Shown here piece by piece: positions 27,444 through 35,874 of a DNA stretch of 64,000 nucleotides (position 1 is the stretch's first letter; each line of letters starts with the position of its first letter). The notes beneath the pieces are model-generated. The model worked only from the letters and a program-made list of their open reading frames with translations, made no database searches and was not told where the DNA came from. The translations under genes were made by a program, and so were the position numbers. The stretch comes from Candidatus Formimonas warabiya (GTDB lineage Bacteria; Bacillota; Dehalobacteriia; Dehalobacteriales; Dehalobacteriaceae): NCBI RefSeq assembly GCF_002777255.1, contig NZ_CP017634.1:62001-126000 (forward strand). The letters run 5' to 3'.

Positions 27444-30400
27444 ATGTCTCGCATACCGCCGGCTTACGGCCAGATCGTACCCCCCCATATCAAAAACCTG
27501 CTGATCCGCCCCCGTTTGCATCACCTGGGTCAGCAACTGCTGTCTCATCCTATCACCACTGTCGTAGCACCGGCCGGGTACGGCAAAAGCGTTTGGGTCT
27601 CTTCCCTCCTGGAAGAGCAGGATTGGCCTCTTACGGCCTGGCTCAATCTGGAGCAACGGGATGGGGAGCCTTCAAACCTGCTTTATCACCTGATTCATGC
27701 CGTCAAAAGGGTGGTGCCTGCATTTGGTACTGAGTCCCTGCGCACGCTGACCAGCCTGGAAAACCTAACCCGTGACTGGCCGGTTGCTGTCACCGCCTTT
27801 TTGGCAGAACTCCCTTTAGACCGGGAACTAGTCCTGGTCCTTGATGATGTCCATCTGATTCATGAAAATGAGGCAGCATGCGCGATTCTTGACCGTATCC
27901 TGCGCTGGCTTCCGGATCACATCCATCTGGTGCTGATCAGCAGAAGCAATTTACCGTTAAAATTATACCGCCAAGAGCTTAACGAAAATCTGCTGGAAAT
28001 CCGGGGCAGCCAGCTCTTGTTTGGCATTGAGGAAGCCCGGTCCTTGTTTTCCTTAATGGGACTCACGCTGACAGAGGAGGAAATAGCCGCTGTCCATGCC
28101 TGGACGGAAGGATGGGCGGTTGGTCTGCGCCTGGCAGGAATCTACATGAAACAGTCGGGGGACCAGCCGGATAAGGTGATCCGGGCTTCCCGGCAGGAAG
28201 ACTCCAGGTTGTACCAGTATTTGAGCAACGAATTGCTGGCGACGCTGCCGGCCCACCTGAAGGATTTTTTACTGAATTCCTCGCTGCTCCCCTACCTGGA
28301 AGCAGAACTGTGCCAGGCAGCTTTTCTCTGCACCGACAGCTTGGGAATGCTGGAACAGCTTCATAGATACGGCTTGCTGAGCCGGGTGGAAGGCCGGCCG
28401 GTTACCTGGCGCATCCATCACCTGATCGGTGCCTACCTGGCGGACAGGGCGGGAGAACTTCTATCCCCGGCTTATATTGGTACTGTGCACAGCCGGGCCG
28501 GTGCTTTTTTTGAACAGAAAGGGGATATTGACCGGGCCATCGAGCAAGCGGTGATTTGCGCCGATTGGCCTAGGGCGGCCCATTTGATTCATCACTATGG
28601 CTACGATTACTTTACCGGCACGGGCCGTTTGGACGGGCTTTTCAAGTGGATCGGACAACTGCCGGAGAAACTGGTAGCTGGGGATCACTGGCTTCTTTAT
28701 TATAAAGGGAAAAGTATGATGCAAATTGACGACGTGGAAGCAATAACCATCTTATCCGCTTCCATGGACTGCGCCGTGGAAAAAGAGGATGTCAAATGTG
28801 AGGCTTGCTGCCTGCTTGCCATGATCAGCTCATCCGTCTTCAGTGGTGATTATAAAAAAGGAAAAGAACTAGGCCGGCGCCTTTTGGCAAAGCCCTCCCT
28901 GTTAACGGATCCCCGGTCCCGCGGGGCAGCCCTGACCGCGGCGCTCTGGAACGCCATGTATACGGACGACTTGCCCCAGGGACTTAAGCTGAGCCGGCTT
29001 GCCCTCCGGCTCGAACTTAACCCGGAATTTAAAATGAATGTACTTTATATGTCCGCTTTCATTCATTATCGTTTGGGCAATTTATCCTATGCCCGCCAAT
29101 TAATTGAAGAGGCTCTGGACATGCCTTTTGTCCAGGAAAATGAGCGCTGTCTGATAACGGGGTATACGATTTTGATTCTTGTCGTCAACTTTAGCGAGGA
29201 TCATACGTCTTTTGAGGAAATCTGCCGGCAAATCCTGCGTATCGGGGAAAAATATCACATGCCCATTCATACAGGCCGTGTTTACCTGAACCTTGGCTAT
29301 AAAAATACCAGAGCAGGAAACTTTATGGAAGCCCGACGCAATTTTGCCCTTACCTACGATTATTTTATGGCGGGAGGAGGCACTTCCATTGCCATCCAAG
29401 CAGCTCTTCTCAATATGCTGCCCCGCATTCGAACCGGGGAAAATGCGGGAGAACTCCTACAGGAAACCGAGAACCTATTAGCCAGGTTTCAGGCTTTCCC
29501 TTATGGCCAGGGTATTGATTATTATACATTTACCTTAGGCGGTATTGTGGCCCTGGAAGCCGGAGAGCTTGATCTGGCCCGGCAGTGGTTTGAAAAATCC
29601 GCCGGGCGCTGGCGCCAGAATGAAGCTAAGCAGAACCTGGCAGCTACCAACTTGCTGCTGGCCCACGTCCACTTGCTTCAGGGCGATGAAAAGGCTGCGG
29701 ACAGTCTCCTGGGCCAGGCTCTGGGTACGGCGGAAGCCGGCCAGTGGGTAAATTTCTGGGAATGGAACGATGAAACGGTTTACACCATGTGTCGCCGGGC
29801 GGTACTGAAGAATATCCACATAAACTGGGCGGTCCGGCTGCTGAGCCGGTGGTTTCCCCTCCGTTCACGGCGGGAACTGGGCTGCCTGCTGCTGTCACCC
29901 CATAAGCAGCAGCGTGCCTGCGCCGTCTCTCTCTTTCAAGACCGGGCCAGGGAAGAGGGAATGACGGTGATCTACGCATTTTTTCTGGGTGGATTTCGCC
30001 TTTTTATTAACGGATGGGAAATTGACAAAAAGGAATGGAAAACCCGGCGGGCGGAAAAACTGGTCAAATGCCTGCTGGCGGACAGGCGGGATCATACCAA
30101 GGAGGAACTTATCGAGCAGCTTTGGCCCGGCAGTGACCTCCCGGCCGGAGACGCCAGCTTGAGAACGACCTTAAACTATGTGCGCAAAGTTTTGGCCGGG
30201 TCCGGCGCAGATGAAGACAGCGTGGTCCTGCGCCGGGGTAAAGTTTATCTGAACCCTCGAATGGAGGTCTATTGCGATTATGAATTTTTCACGGCCGAGG
30301 TTCAGCAAGCCGTGCATTACCTGGAAACGGGCAGCCCTTACGGGGTGATCGCTTTGGATCAGGCAGTGCGCTTATACCGGGGCACCTTTTTACCGGAAGA

Positions 30401-30722
30401 CGTCTACGAGGATTGGGCCAATCCTATCCGCAACCAGTTGTACCGCCGCTACCTGGACGCCCTGCTGAAGCTGGCCCATGCCCATTATGCCCAAAATAAT
30501 TTAACGGCGGCGCTGGAAGCCTGCCGCCAATATTTGGCTGCTGAACCGGTGGATGAACCGGTAGTAAGACTGGCTATGGAGATACTGGGGCAGGCGGGGA
30601 AAAGACAGAAGGCCTTGTCTATGTACCATGAACTGGCAGTTACGATGGAGAGGGACTACGACACCGTACCGGAACCGGAGACTGTAAAGCTCTATCACCT
30701 CATCCGGAACGGAAGCGAATAA
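27444..30722 (+). CDS. MalT-like STAND ATPase regulator with C-terminal OmpR-type HTH and BTAD domain
   Basis: The 1092-aa protein has Walker A APAGYGKS at residues 42-49 and Walker B VLVLDDVHL near 120, followed by a winged helix and TPR-like helical repeats (about 350-830). A C-terminal winged-helix DNA-binding domain (about 850-930, WKTRRAEKLVKCLLADRR) precedes a BTAD domain (940-1085). Such proteins are ligand-triggered transcription activators. The ATG at 27444 follows GAAGGTGATTCT. It lies divergently from the SLH gene, which is a candidate target, but this is inference from position only. Confidence 0.85.
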   Translation: MSRIPPAYGQIVPPHIKNLLIRPRLHHLGQQLLSHPITTVVAPAGYGKSVWVSSLLEEQDWPLTAWLNLEQRDGEPSNLLYHLIHAVKRVVPAFGTESLRTLTSLENLTRDWPVAVTAFLAELPLDRELVLVLDDVHLIHENEAACAILDRILRWLPDHIHLVLISRSNLPLKLYRQELNENLLEIRGSQLLFGIEEARSLFSLMGLTLTEEEIAAVHAWTEGWAVGLRLAGIYMKQSGDQPDKVIRASRQEDSRLYQYLSNELLATLPAHLKDFLLNSSLLPYLEAELCQAAFLCTDSLGMLEQLHRYGLLSRVEGRPVTWRIHHLIGAYLADRAGELLSPAYIGTVHSRAGAFFEQKGDIDRAIEQAVICADWPRAAHLIHHYGYDYFTGTGRLDGLFKWIGQLPEKLVAGDHWLLYYKGKSMMQIDDVEAITILSASMDCAVEKEDVKCEACCLLAMISSSVFSGDYKKGKELGRRLLAKPSLLTDPRSRGAALTAALWNAMYTDDLPQGLKLSRLALRLELNPEFKMNVLYMSAFIHYRLGNLSYARQLIEEALDMPFVQENERCLITGYTILILVVNFSEDHTSFEEICRQILRIGEKYHMPIHTGRVYLNLGYKNTRAGNFMEARRNFALTYDYFMAGGGTSIAIQAALLNMLPRIRTGENAGELLQETENLLARFQAFPYGQGIDYYTFTLGGIVALEAGELDLARQWFEKSAGRWRQNEAKQNLAATNLLLAHVHLLQGDEKAADSLLGQALGTAEAGQWVNFWEWNDETVYTMCRRAVLKNIHINWAVRLLSRWFPLRSRRELGCLLLSPHKQQRACAVSLFQDRAREEGMTVIYAFFLGGFRLFINGWEIDKKEWKTRRAEKLVKCLLADRRDHTKEELIEQLWPGSDLPAGDASLRTTLNYVRKVLAGSGADEDSVVLRRGKVYLNPRMEVYCDYEFFTAEVQQAVHYLETGSPYGVIALDQAVRLYRGTFLPEDVYEDWANPIRNQLYRRYLDALLKLAHAHYAQNNLTAALEACRQYLAAEPVDEPVVRLAMEILGQAGKRQKALSMYHELAVTMERDYDTVPEPETVKLYHLIRNGSE

Positions 30723-30747
30723 AAAAGCCCTTTGAGGGCTTTTTTTA
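30721..30747. terminator. bidirectional terminator between the regulator and the CoA-transferase
   Basis: AAAAAAGCCC-TTTG-AGGGCTTTTTTT stem-loop at the convergent ends. It overlaps the stop region of the minus-strand gene. Confidence 0.88.
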
Positions 30748-32247
30748 TTCCGCTTTCATATTTCCCGTATCCAGCAGTCTTTTATGCCAGGACAGGGCTT
30801 CATCGAGCACATGGGGCGTATGTTGAAACTTTCCTTTACAGGCTCTTTCGAAGTAATCCCACAACATGGGCTGGTAATCAGGATGGGCGCATTTTTCAAT
30901 AATGGTTTTGGCCCGTTCTTTGGGGCAGAGTCCTCTCAAATCGGCAAAACCTCGTTCCGTGACAATGACCATGACATCGTGTTCGGTATGGTCGTGGTGG
31001 GATACCATGGGGACAATGGAAGAGATGGCTCCCCCTTTCGCTGTGGAGGGGGTGGTGAATACGGAAATATAGGCGTTGCGGGCAAAATCTCCCGATCCGC
31101 CGATGCCGTTCATGATTCTGGAACCCATAATGTTGGTAGAGTTTACGTTGCCGTAGATGTCGGCTTCGATGGCGGTATTGAAGGCCAGGACGCCCAGCCT
31201 TCTGATTACTTCCGGATTGTTGCTGATTTCCATGGGGCGCAGGATGATCTTATCTCTGTAAAAATCAATGTTTTCTTTGAATTTTTTCAAACCTTCCGGT
31301 GAAGGGGAAACAGCTGTGGTGGAAGCTGCCTTTACTTTTCCTACGTCAATTAAATCCAGAACGGCATCCTGCACGACCTCCGTATAAACCCAGAGATTCT
31401 CAAAGCTGGATTCCTTGAGACCGGCCAGAACCGCATTTGCCACGGAACCAACCCCAGACTGGATGGGGAGAAGATTTTCCGGCAGTCTGCCGGCGGAAAC
31501 CTCTTGTTTTAAAAAGTCAATTAAATGTTGGGAAATCTGCTGGGAGGTCTCATCCACTGCCGCAAATTTTTTGCCTTGGTCGGGAATATCCGTGATCACC
31601 ACTGCGGCAATTTTCTCCGGTGTGCAAGGAATATAGGTGGTGCCGATGCGGTCATCGGGTTTGGTGATCATAATGGGTTTTCGAAAAGGAGGTTTTTCCA
31701 CGGAATAGACATCGGCCATACCTTCGAATCCCAAAGGATGGCTCAGGTTGATTTCCACAATGACCTGATCGGCCATTTCCACGAAGGTAGGGGAACCGCC
31801 CAGGGAATTACCGGGAATCAGATTGCCTTCCTCCGTAATAGCTACTGCTTCAATGATGGCCAGGTCGACTTTCGGCACAAAACCGTTTTTTACGTATTGG
31901 GAAAAATGGCTCAGATGCATGTCGGTATAGGCGCAGGTTCCGGCGTTAATGCGCTTTCTTAACGATTCATTGGTTTGATAAGGATATCTCCGGCATAAAA
32001 AATCTTCTTGGGCCAGGATGCCGTCCAGTTCCTCGCCCACAGATGCACCTGTATATAATCCAATCCGGATTTTTTCTCCGGATTTTTTTAACCTTTCCAC
32101 CAAGGCCAGTGCCACTGCCTTGGGATAACTGGACAGGGTAAATCCGCTGGTCGCGATATTCATCCCATCTTTAATTAACAATGAGGCTTCGTTGGGCGAC
32201 ATAATTTTTTGAATGAGGTGGTGATTTCTGATTCTTTGTTCCACCAT
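30745..32247 (-). CDS. acetyl-CoA hydrolase/transferase family, probable succinyl-CoA:acetate CoA-transferase
   Basis: The 500-aa class I CoA-transferase of the Cat1/AarC group moves CoA between short acyl groups (acetate, succinate, propionate, butyrate). The active-site Glu lies in YTEVVQDA, with PIQSGVGSVANAV before it and the GIGGSGDFARNAY loop after it. The ATG at 32247 follows AAAGGAGGTCATCAGCC; a longer frame has no ribosome site. It stands alone, divergent from nifV. A role in acetate/succinate fermentation chemistry is likely; the substrate pair cannot be fixed from sequence. Confidence 0.88.
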   Translation of the reverse strand: MVEQRIRNHHLIQKIMSPNEASLLIKDGMNIATSGFTLSSYPKAVALALVERLKKSGEKIRIGLYTGASVGEELDGILAQEDFLCRRYPYQTNESLRKRINAGTCAYTDMHLSHFSQYVKNGFVPKVDLAIIEAVAITEEGNLIPGNSLGGSPTFVEMADQVIVEINLSHPLGFEGMADVYSVEKPPFRKPIMITKPDDRIGTTYIPCTPEKIAAVVITDIPDQGKKFAAVDETSQQISQHLIDFLKQEVSAGRLPENLLPIQSGVGSVANAVLAGLKESSFENLWVYTEVVQDAVLDLIDVGKVKAASTTAVSPSPEGLKKFKENIDFYRDKIILRPMEISNNPEVIRRLGVLAFNTAIEADIYGNVNSTNIMGSRIMNGIGGSGDFARNAYISVFTTPSTAKGGAISSIVPMVSHHDHTEHDVMVIVTERGFADLRGLCPKERAKTIIEKCAHPDYQPMLWDYFERACKGKFQHTPHVLDEALSWHKRLLDTGNMKAE

Positions 32248-32447
32248 GGCTGATGACCTCCTTTTTGCCAATAAATATGACACACTTCTACACAAAAAGG
32301 GAAAATCCTTTAAGTATACAGTATAAATTCTTCTTATTGCAGGATTTGCGTCTTTTCAGAATGGCTTTCATGTGGTATTATTGCAATATTAAGAATTTTT
32401 CTACAGATACGATCTTAATCAATAAGTGCTAAATTGGGGGGATAATT

Positions 32448-33575
32448 ATGTCAAAGAGCATTTATATTGTGGATACCACTTTGCGGGATGGAGAACAAAC
32501 CGCAGGCGTGGTTTTCGCCAACCAGGAAAAGGTCCGGATCGCCCAACTCTTGGATGATATGGGGGTAGACCAAATCGAGGCCGGGGTGCCGGTGATGGGC
32601 GGTGATGAGCAAGAAGCGATCAAAAAGATTGTCGGTCTCAAGTTAAAGGCCAGTATCATGGGATGGAACCGGGCGGTGATCGGCGACATCAAAGAATCAT
32701 TGCGCTGCGGGGTGGATTCCGTAGCCATCTCCATTTCTACCTCCGATATTCACATTAAACATAAGCTCCAAAGTACCCGGGAAGAAGTATTACACAGAAT
32801 GGTCAAGGCCGTGGAATTTGCCAAAAAGGAAGGCGTGTACATCTCTGTGAACGCGGAAGACGCCTCCCGGTCGGATCTGGAGTTTCTCACTCAGTTTGCT
32901 ATCGAAGCCAAAAAGGCAGGAGCAAACCGTTTGCGTTATTGTGATACGGTAGGAATCATGGAGCCCTTTTTAATCTATCACCAGATTAAAGAGTTAAAAA
33001 AGGCCGCCGATATTGATATTGAAATGCACACCCATAATGATTTCGGCATGGCCACGGCAAACGCTCTGGGCGGCATTAAGGCCGGTGCCAATTGGGTGGG
33101 TGTGACCATGAATGGCTTGGGGGAACGGGCAGGCAACGCGGCCTTAGAAGAAGTGGTTATGGCCCTGAAGCATTTATGGGATATTGATCTTCATTTTAAG
33201 ACGGAGCGTTTCAAGGAAGTAGCTGAATACGTGTCCCAGGCATCGGGCCGGAATTTACCGGTGTGGAAAGCCATTGTCGGCTCCAATATGTTTGCCCATG
33301 AATCAGGGATTCATGCCGACGGAGCCATTAAAAACCCGGCCAACTATGAGGCCTTTTCGCCGGAGGATGTGGGTCTGGAGCGGCAGATTGTGATTGGAAA
33401 ACATTCCGGCACCAAGGCCATCATGATGAAGTTTAACGAATACGGCATCACCTTAGACGACGAGGAGGCCGGGGAAATCCTTCCCCGCATCCGGGCTGCT
33501 GCCGTTGATTTAAAAAGATCCCTCTTTGACAAAGAGCTGGTGTATATTTATGAGGAATGGCAAAGAGAAAAATAA
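32448..33575 (+). CDS. nifV: homocitrate synthase (NifV-type)
   Basis: The 375-aa enzyme of the HMGL/IPMS family condenses acetyl-CoA with 2-oxoglutarate to homocitrate, a ligand of the nitrogenase FeMo cofactor. Motifs are DTTLRDGEQTAGV (substrate and metal), RYCDTVGIMEP, EMHTHNDFGMATAN (metal His-x-His) and GLGERAGNAALEEV. HESGIHADG comes late. It lacks the C-terminal regulatory domain of isopropylmalate synthase. No other nif gene is in the window, so a role in another pathway starting from 2-oxoglutarate is possible. The start follows TTGGGGGGATAATT. Confidence 0.85.
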   Translation: MSKSIYIVDTTLRDGEQTAGVVFANQEKVRIAQLLDDMGVDQIEAGVPVMGGDEQEAIKKIVGLKLKASIMGWNRAVIGDIKESLRCGVDSVAISISTSDIHIKHKLQSTREEVLHRMVKAVEFAKKEGVYISVNAEDASRSDLEFLTQFAIEAKKAGANRLRYCDTVGIMEPFLIYHQIKELKKAADIDIEMHTHNDFGMATANALGGIKAGANWVGVTMNGLGERAGNAALEEVVMALKHLWDIDLHFKTERFKEVAEYVSQASGRNLPVWKAIVGSNMFAHESGIHADGAIKNPANYEAFSPEDVGLERQIVIGKHSGTKAIMMKFNEYGITLDDEEAGEILPRIRAAAVDLKRSLFDKELVYIYEEWQREK

Positions 33576-33604
33576 GACCCAGAAAGCGTAATTTTTTTGC
33601 ATTC

Positions 33605-33639
33605 AAAAACGCGGCCGGAAGGAAACGGCCGCGTTTTTT
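33605..33639. terminator. rho-independent terminator after nifV
   Basis: AAAACGCGGCCG / CGGCCGCGTTTTTT perfect stem around GAAGGAAA. It also serves the convergent minus-strand gene. Confidence 0.92.
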
Positions 33640-33652
33640 CATTATTCTGTCC

Positions 33653-33955
33653 CTAACGCTTGATGGTAAATGACCAGTTGGACCCATTGTTGTTGTCCCA
33701 ATTATTGGCACTGTCTTTGAAACAGAAGTTGAATAGGCCATCCTGTGCCATGGTAACATCGCAGGTACATCCGTTAGCGGTATTGTACATAGGCAGATCT
33801 TGAACATTATTCCAACTAGAACCGAAACCACAGTGTAAATAAACCTGGTCCGCTCCGCATTGTTTTAATAAACCTTCATAAGTGATGCGGCATTTTTCAC
33901 CGACTTGGTCGGGCATGGGGTCAAGTCTGATTCCTTGATTGCTTAACTGGTACAT
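33653..33955 (-). CDS. small CBM25-like carbohydrate-binding protein
   Basis: The 100-aa single-domain protein contains VYLHCGFGSSWNNVQDLPM, a central MAQDGLFNFCFKD and a C-terminal NNWDNNNGSNWSF. This is the Trp/Asn pattern of family 25 starch-binding modules. It has no signal peptide, so it should act in the cytosol, perhaps on glycogen. It is divergent from a paralogue at 34120 (165-bp gap) and next to a GT4 glycosyltransferase. ATG follows AAGGAGGAAAAAA. Confidence 0.75.
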   Translation of the reverse strand: MYQLSNQGIRLDPMPDQVGEKCRITYEGLLKQCGADQVYLHCGFGSSWNNVQDLPMYNTANGCTCDVTMAQDGLFNFCFKDSANNWDNNNGSNWSFTIKR

Positions 33956-34119
33956 TTTTTTCCTCCTTCATCATGAAAATTATTTTGGTCCCTATTTAGG
34001 ATTTCCTCCGGGTCCGGTTCTTATTAAGCCTTTTTTTCCCATACATAAAACATTTTGTTTACCGGAATATTAATAATGGTAAAAAGCTCAGGAAAATATT
34101 TATCTAGGGGGAATGAAAT

Positions 34120-34491
34120 TTGGACAAAAAGTGGACAAATTTTGCCAAAAATGATGATAGATTACGGCTGATGCGGGAGGCGGAATATCCCGGCGGCGTG
34201 GTAGTCGATCCTACGCCCATTACCGCCGGGGCCAAAGTGACCGTTCTGTATTACGGGTTATTGGCAGAATCCGGTGCCGGCGAAGTGTTTTTACATACCG
34301 GCTATGGCCCTAACGACAGGTGGTATGATGTGTATGATTTTAAAATGGGAAAGACTACCCGGGGATTTGAAAAAACTTTTGACGTGAACGATCCCACCCG
34401 ATTAAATTTCTGTTTTCACGACAGCGGAGGAAATTGGGACAATAACGCCGGAAGCAACTGGAGCTTTGAAATTCATACCGGCAATCAATAA
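34120..34491 (+). CDS. second small CBM25-like carbohydrate-binding protein
   Basis: The 123-aa paralogue of the divergent gene at 33653 has VFLHTGYGPNDRWYDVYDFKM, LNFCFHDSGGNWDNNAGSNWSF and no signal peptide. It is longer at the N-terminus by about 20 residues. The TTG start follows TAGGGGGAATGAAA; no in-frame ATG is available. Both copies keep the aromatic and Asn residues expected to contact alpha-glucan. A terminator separates it from the glycosyltransferase. Confidence 0.75.
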   Translation: MDKKWTNFAKNDDRLRLMREAEYPGGVVVDPTPITAGAKVTVLYYGLLAESGAGEVFLHTGYGPNDRWYDVYDFKMGKTTRGFEKTFDVNDPTRLNFCFHDSGGNWDNNAGSNWSFEIHTGNQ

Positions 34492-34536
34492 AAGCTGTTT
34501 GAGAAATAGGTTTTATCCTTCTTGCACGTTTTTTGG

Positions 34537-34563
34537 AAAGCGCAGCACGTGTTGCGCTTTTTT
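34537..34563 (+). terminator. rho-independent terminator after the CBM25-like gene
   Basis: AAAGCGCA / TGCGCTTT stem with a GCACGTGT loop, followed by TTT. Confidence 0.8.
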
Positions 34564-34591
34564 ACGTAGTCTAATGAGAGGGGAGAAAGCA

Positions 34592-35860
34592 ATGCGCATT
34601 TTGATGCTTTCTTGGGAGTTTCCCCCCCACAATGTAGGTGGATTGGGCAGGCATGTCTATCATCTGACGAAAGATCTGGCTGCTCAAGGGGAAGAAGTAC
34701 ACCTGTTGACCGGTTCCGCCCAAGGAGCTCCTGAAGAGGAAATGATCAATAACATTAAGGTTTACCGGGTTAATAGCCTCAATCTGCCTTCCCGGGATTT
34801 TGTGACCGGGGTTCTGCAATTAAATTTTGCCTTAATTGAAAAGGCGATCAGCGTCATGGAAAGCCAGGGGCCTTTCGATTTGATTCATGCCCATGATTGG
34901 CTGGTGGCATTTGCGGCCCGGGCCGTGAAACACGCCTACAAAATTCCTTTGGTGGCGACGATTCATGCCACGGAATATGGGAGAAACCAGGGATTGCATA
35001 ATGATGTCCAACGCTATATCAGTGACGTGGAGTGGTGGCTCACCTATGAAGCATGGAGAGTGATTGTGTGCAGCCGTTATATGAAATCAGAACTCCAAAG
35101 AATTTTCCAACTCCCCGAAAATAAAATTCATGTGGTGCCCAACGGGGTGGATATCGGCTCCTTTCAATCGGTAGGGCATTCCTTTAACCGGAAAAACTAT
35201 GCCCATGACCAGGAAAAAATGGTCTTTTTTGTAGGACGGCTGGTTCCGGAAAAAGGACTGCATATTCTCTTGGATGCCGCTCCGAAAATCTTGCATTACT
35301 GTCCGGACGCGAAATTCATCATCTCCGGTACGGGCCCCAGCGAAGAATACCTGAAAAAGAAAGCACATATGATTAATATTAGCTCCAAGGTGTATTTTAC
35401 CGGTTACATCGATGATGCGATCAGGAACGGTTTCTATAAAAACGCCCATGTGGCCGTTTTTCCCAGCCTTTATGAACCTTTCGGCATTGTGGCCTTGGAG
35501 GGTATGGCGGCAGGAACCCCGGTGGTGGTAACGGACGTAGGAGGATTCAGTGAAGTCGTGGAACACGGGGTGGACGGGTTGAAAGCATACCCCAATAATC
35601 CCAATTCTCTGGCGGATAACATTATTCACTTGTTAAAAAATCCGGAATATGCAAATACATTAAAATCAAGAGCCTATCAGAAAGTGGCCACTCATTTTTC
35701 CTGGAGCAAAATTGCCTGGAAAACGAAAGAAGTCTATCAAAGGGTACAGGAGGAGGCAAGGCAACATCAGTGGGAGACAGGGCCGGTTCAAGCACAAACC
35801 GGGTCCCAGGAAAGGATCAGTGTACTGAATGCCTTCACCGGGCTTCTTAAATCACACTAA
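34592..35860 (+). CDS. GT4 family glycosyltransferase (glycogen-synthase-like)
   Basis: The 422-aa retaining glycosyltransferase has a GT-B fold. It starts [21 protein letters not shown], the donor/acceptor loop typical of GT4 and GT5 starch or sucrose synthase relatives. It contains [22 protein letters not shown] and [17 protein letters not shown] (the E-x7-E motif). The ATG at 34592 follows AGAGGGGAGAAAGC; a longer frame crosses the terminator and is rejected. It lies 14 bases before the nucleotidyltransferase gene, with CBM25-like genes upstream. A polysaccharide or glycogen-type role is plausible, but donor and acceptor are unknown. Confidence 0.88.
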   Translation: MRILMLSWEFPPHNVGGLGRHVYHLTKDLAAQGEEVHLLTGSAQGAPEEEMINNIKVYRVNSLNLPSRDFVTGVLQLNFALIEKAISVMESQGPFDLIHAHDWLVAFAARAVKHAYKIPLVATIHATEYGRNQGLHNDVQRYISDVEWWLTYEAWRVIVCSRYMKSELQRIFQLPENKIHVVPNGVDIGSFQSVGHSFNRKNYAHDQEKMVFFVGRLVPEKGLHILLDAAPKILHYCPDAKFIISGTGPSEEYLKKKAHMINISSKVYFTGYIDDAIRNGFYKNAHVAVFPSLYEPFGIVALEGMAAGTPVVVTDVGGFSEVVEHGVDGLKAYPNNPNSLADNIIHLLKNPEYANTLKSRAYQKVATHFSWSKIAWKTKEVYQRVQEEARQHQWETGPVQAQTGSQERISVLNAFTGLLKSH

Positions 35861-35874
35861 CAGGAGGAGATGCT

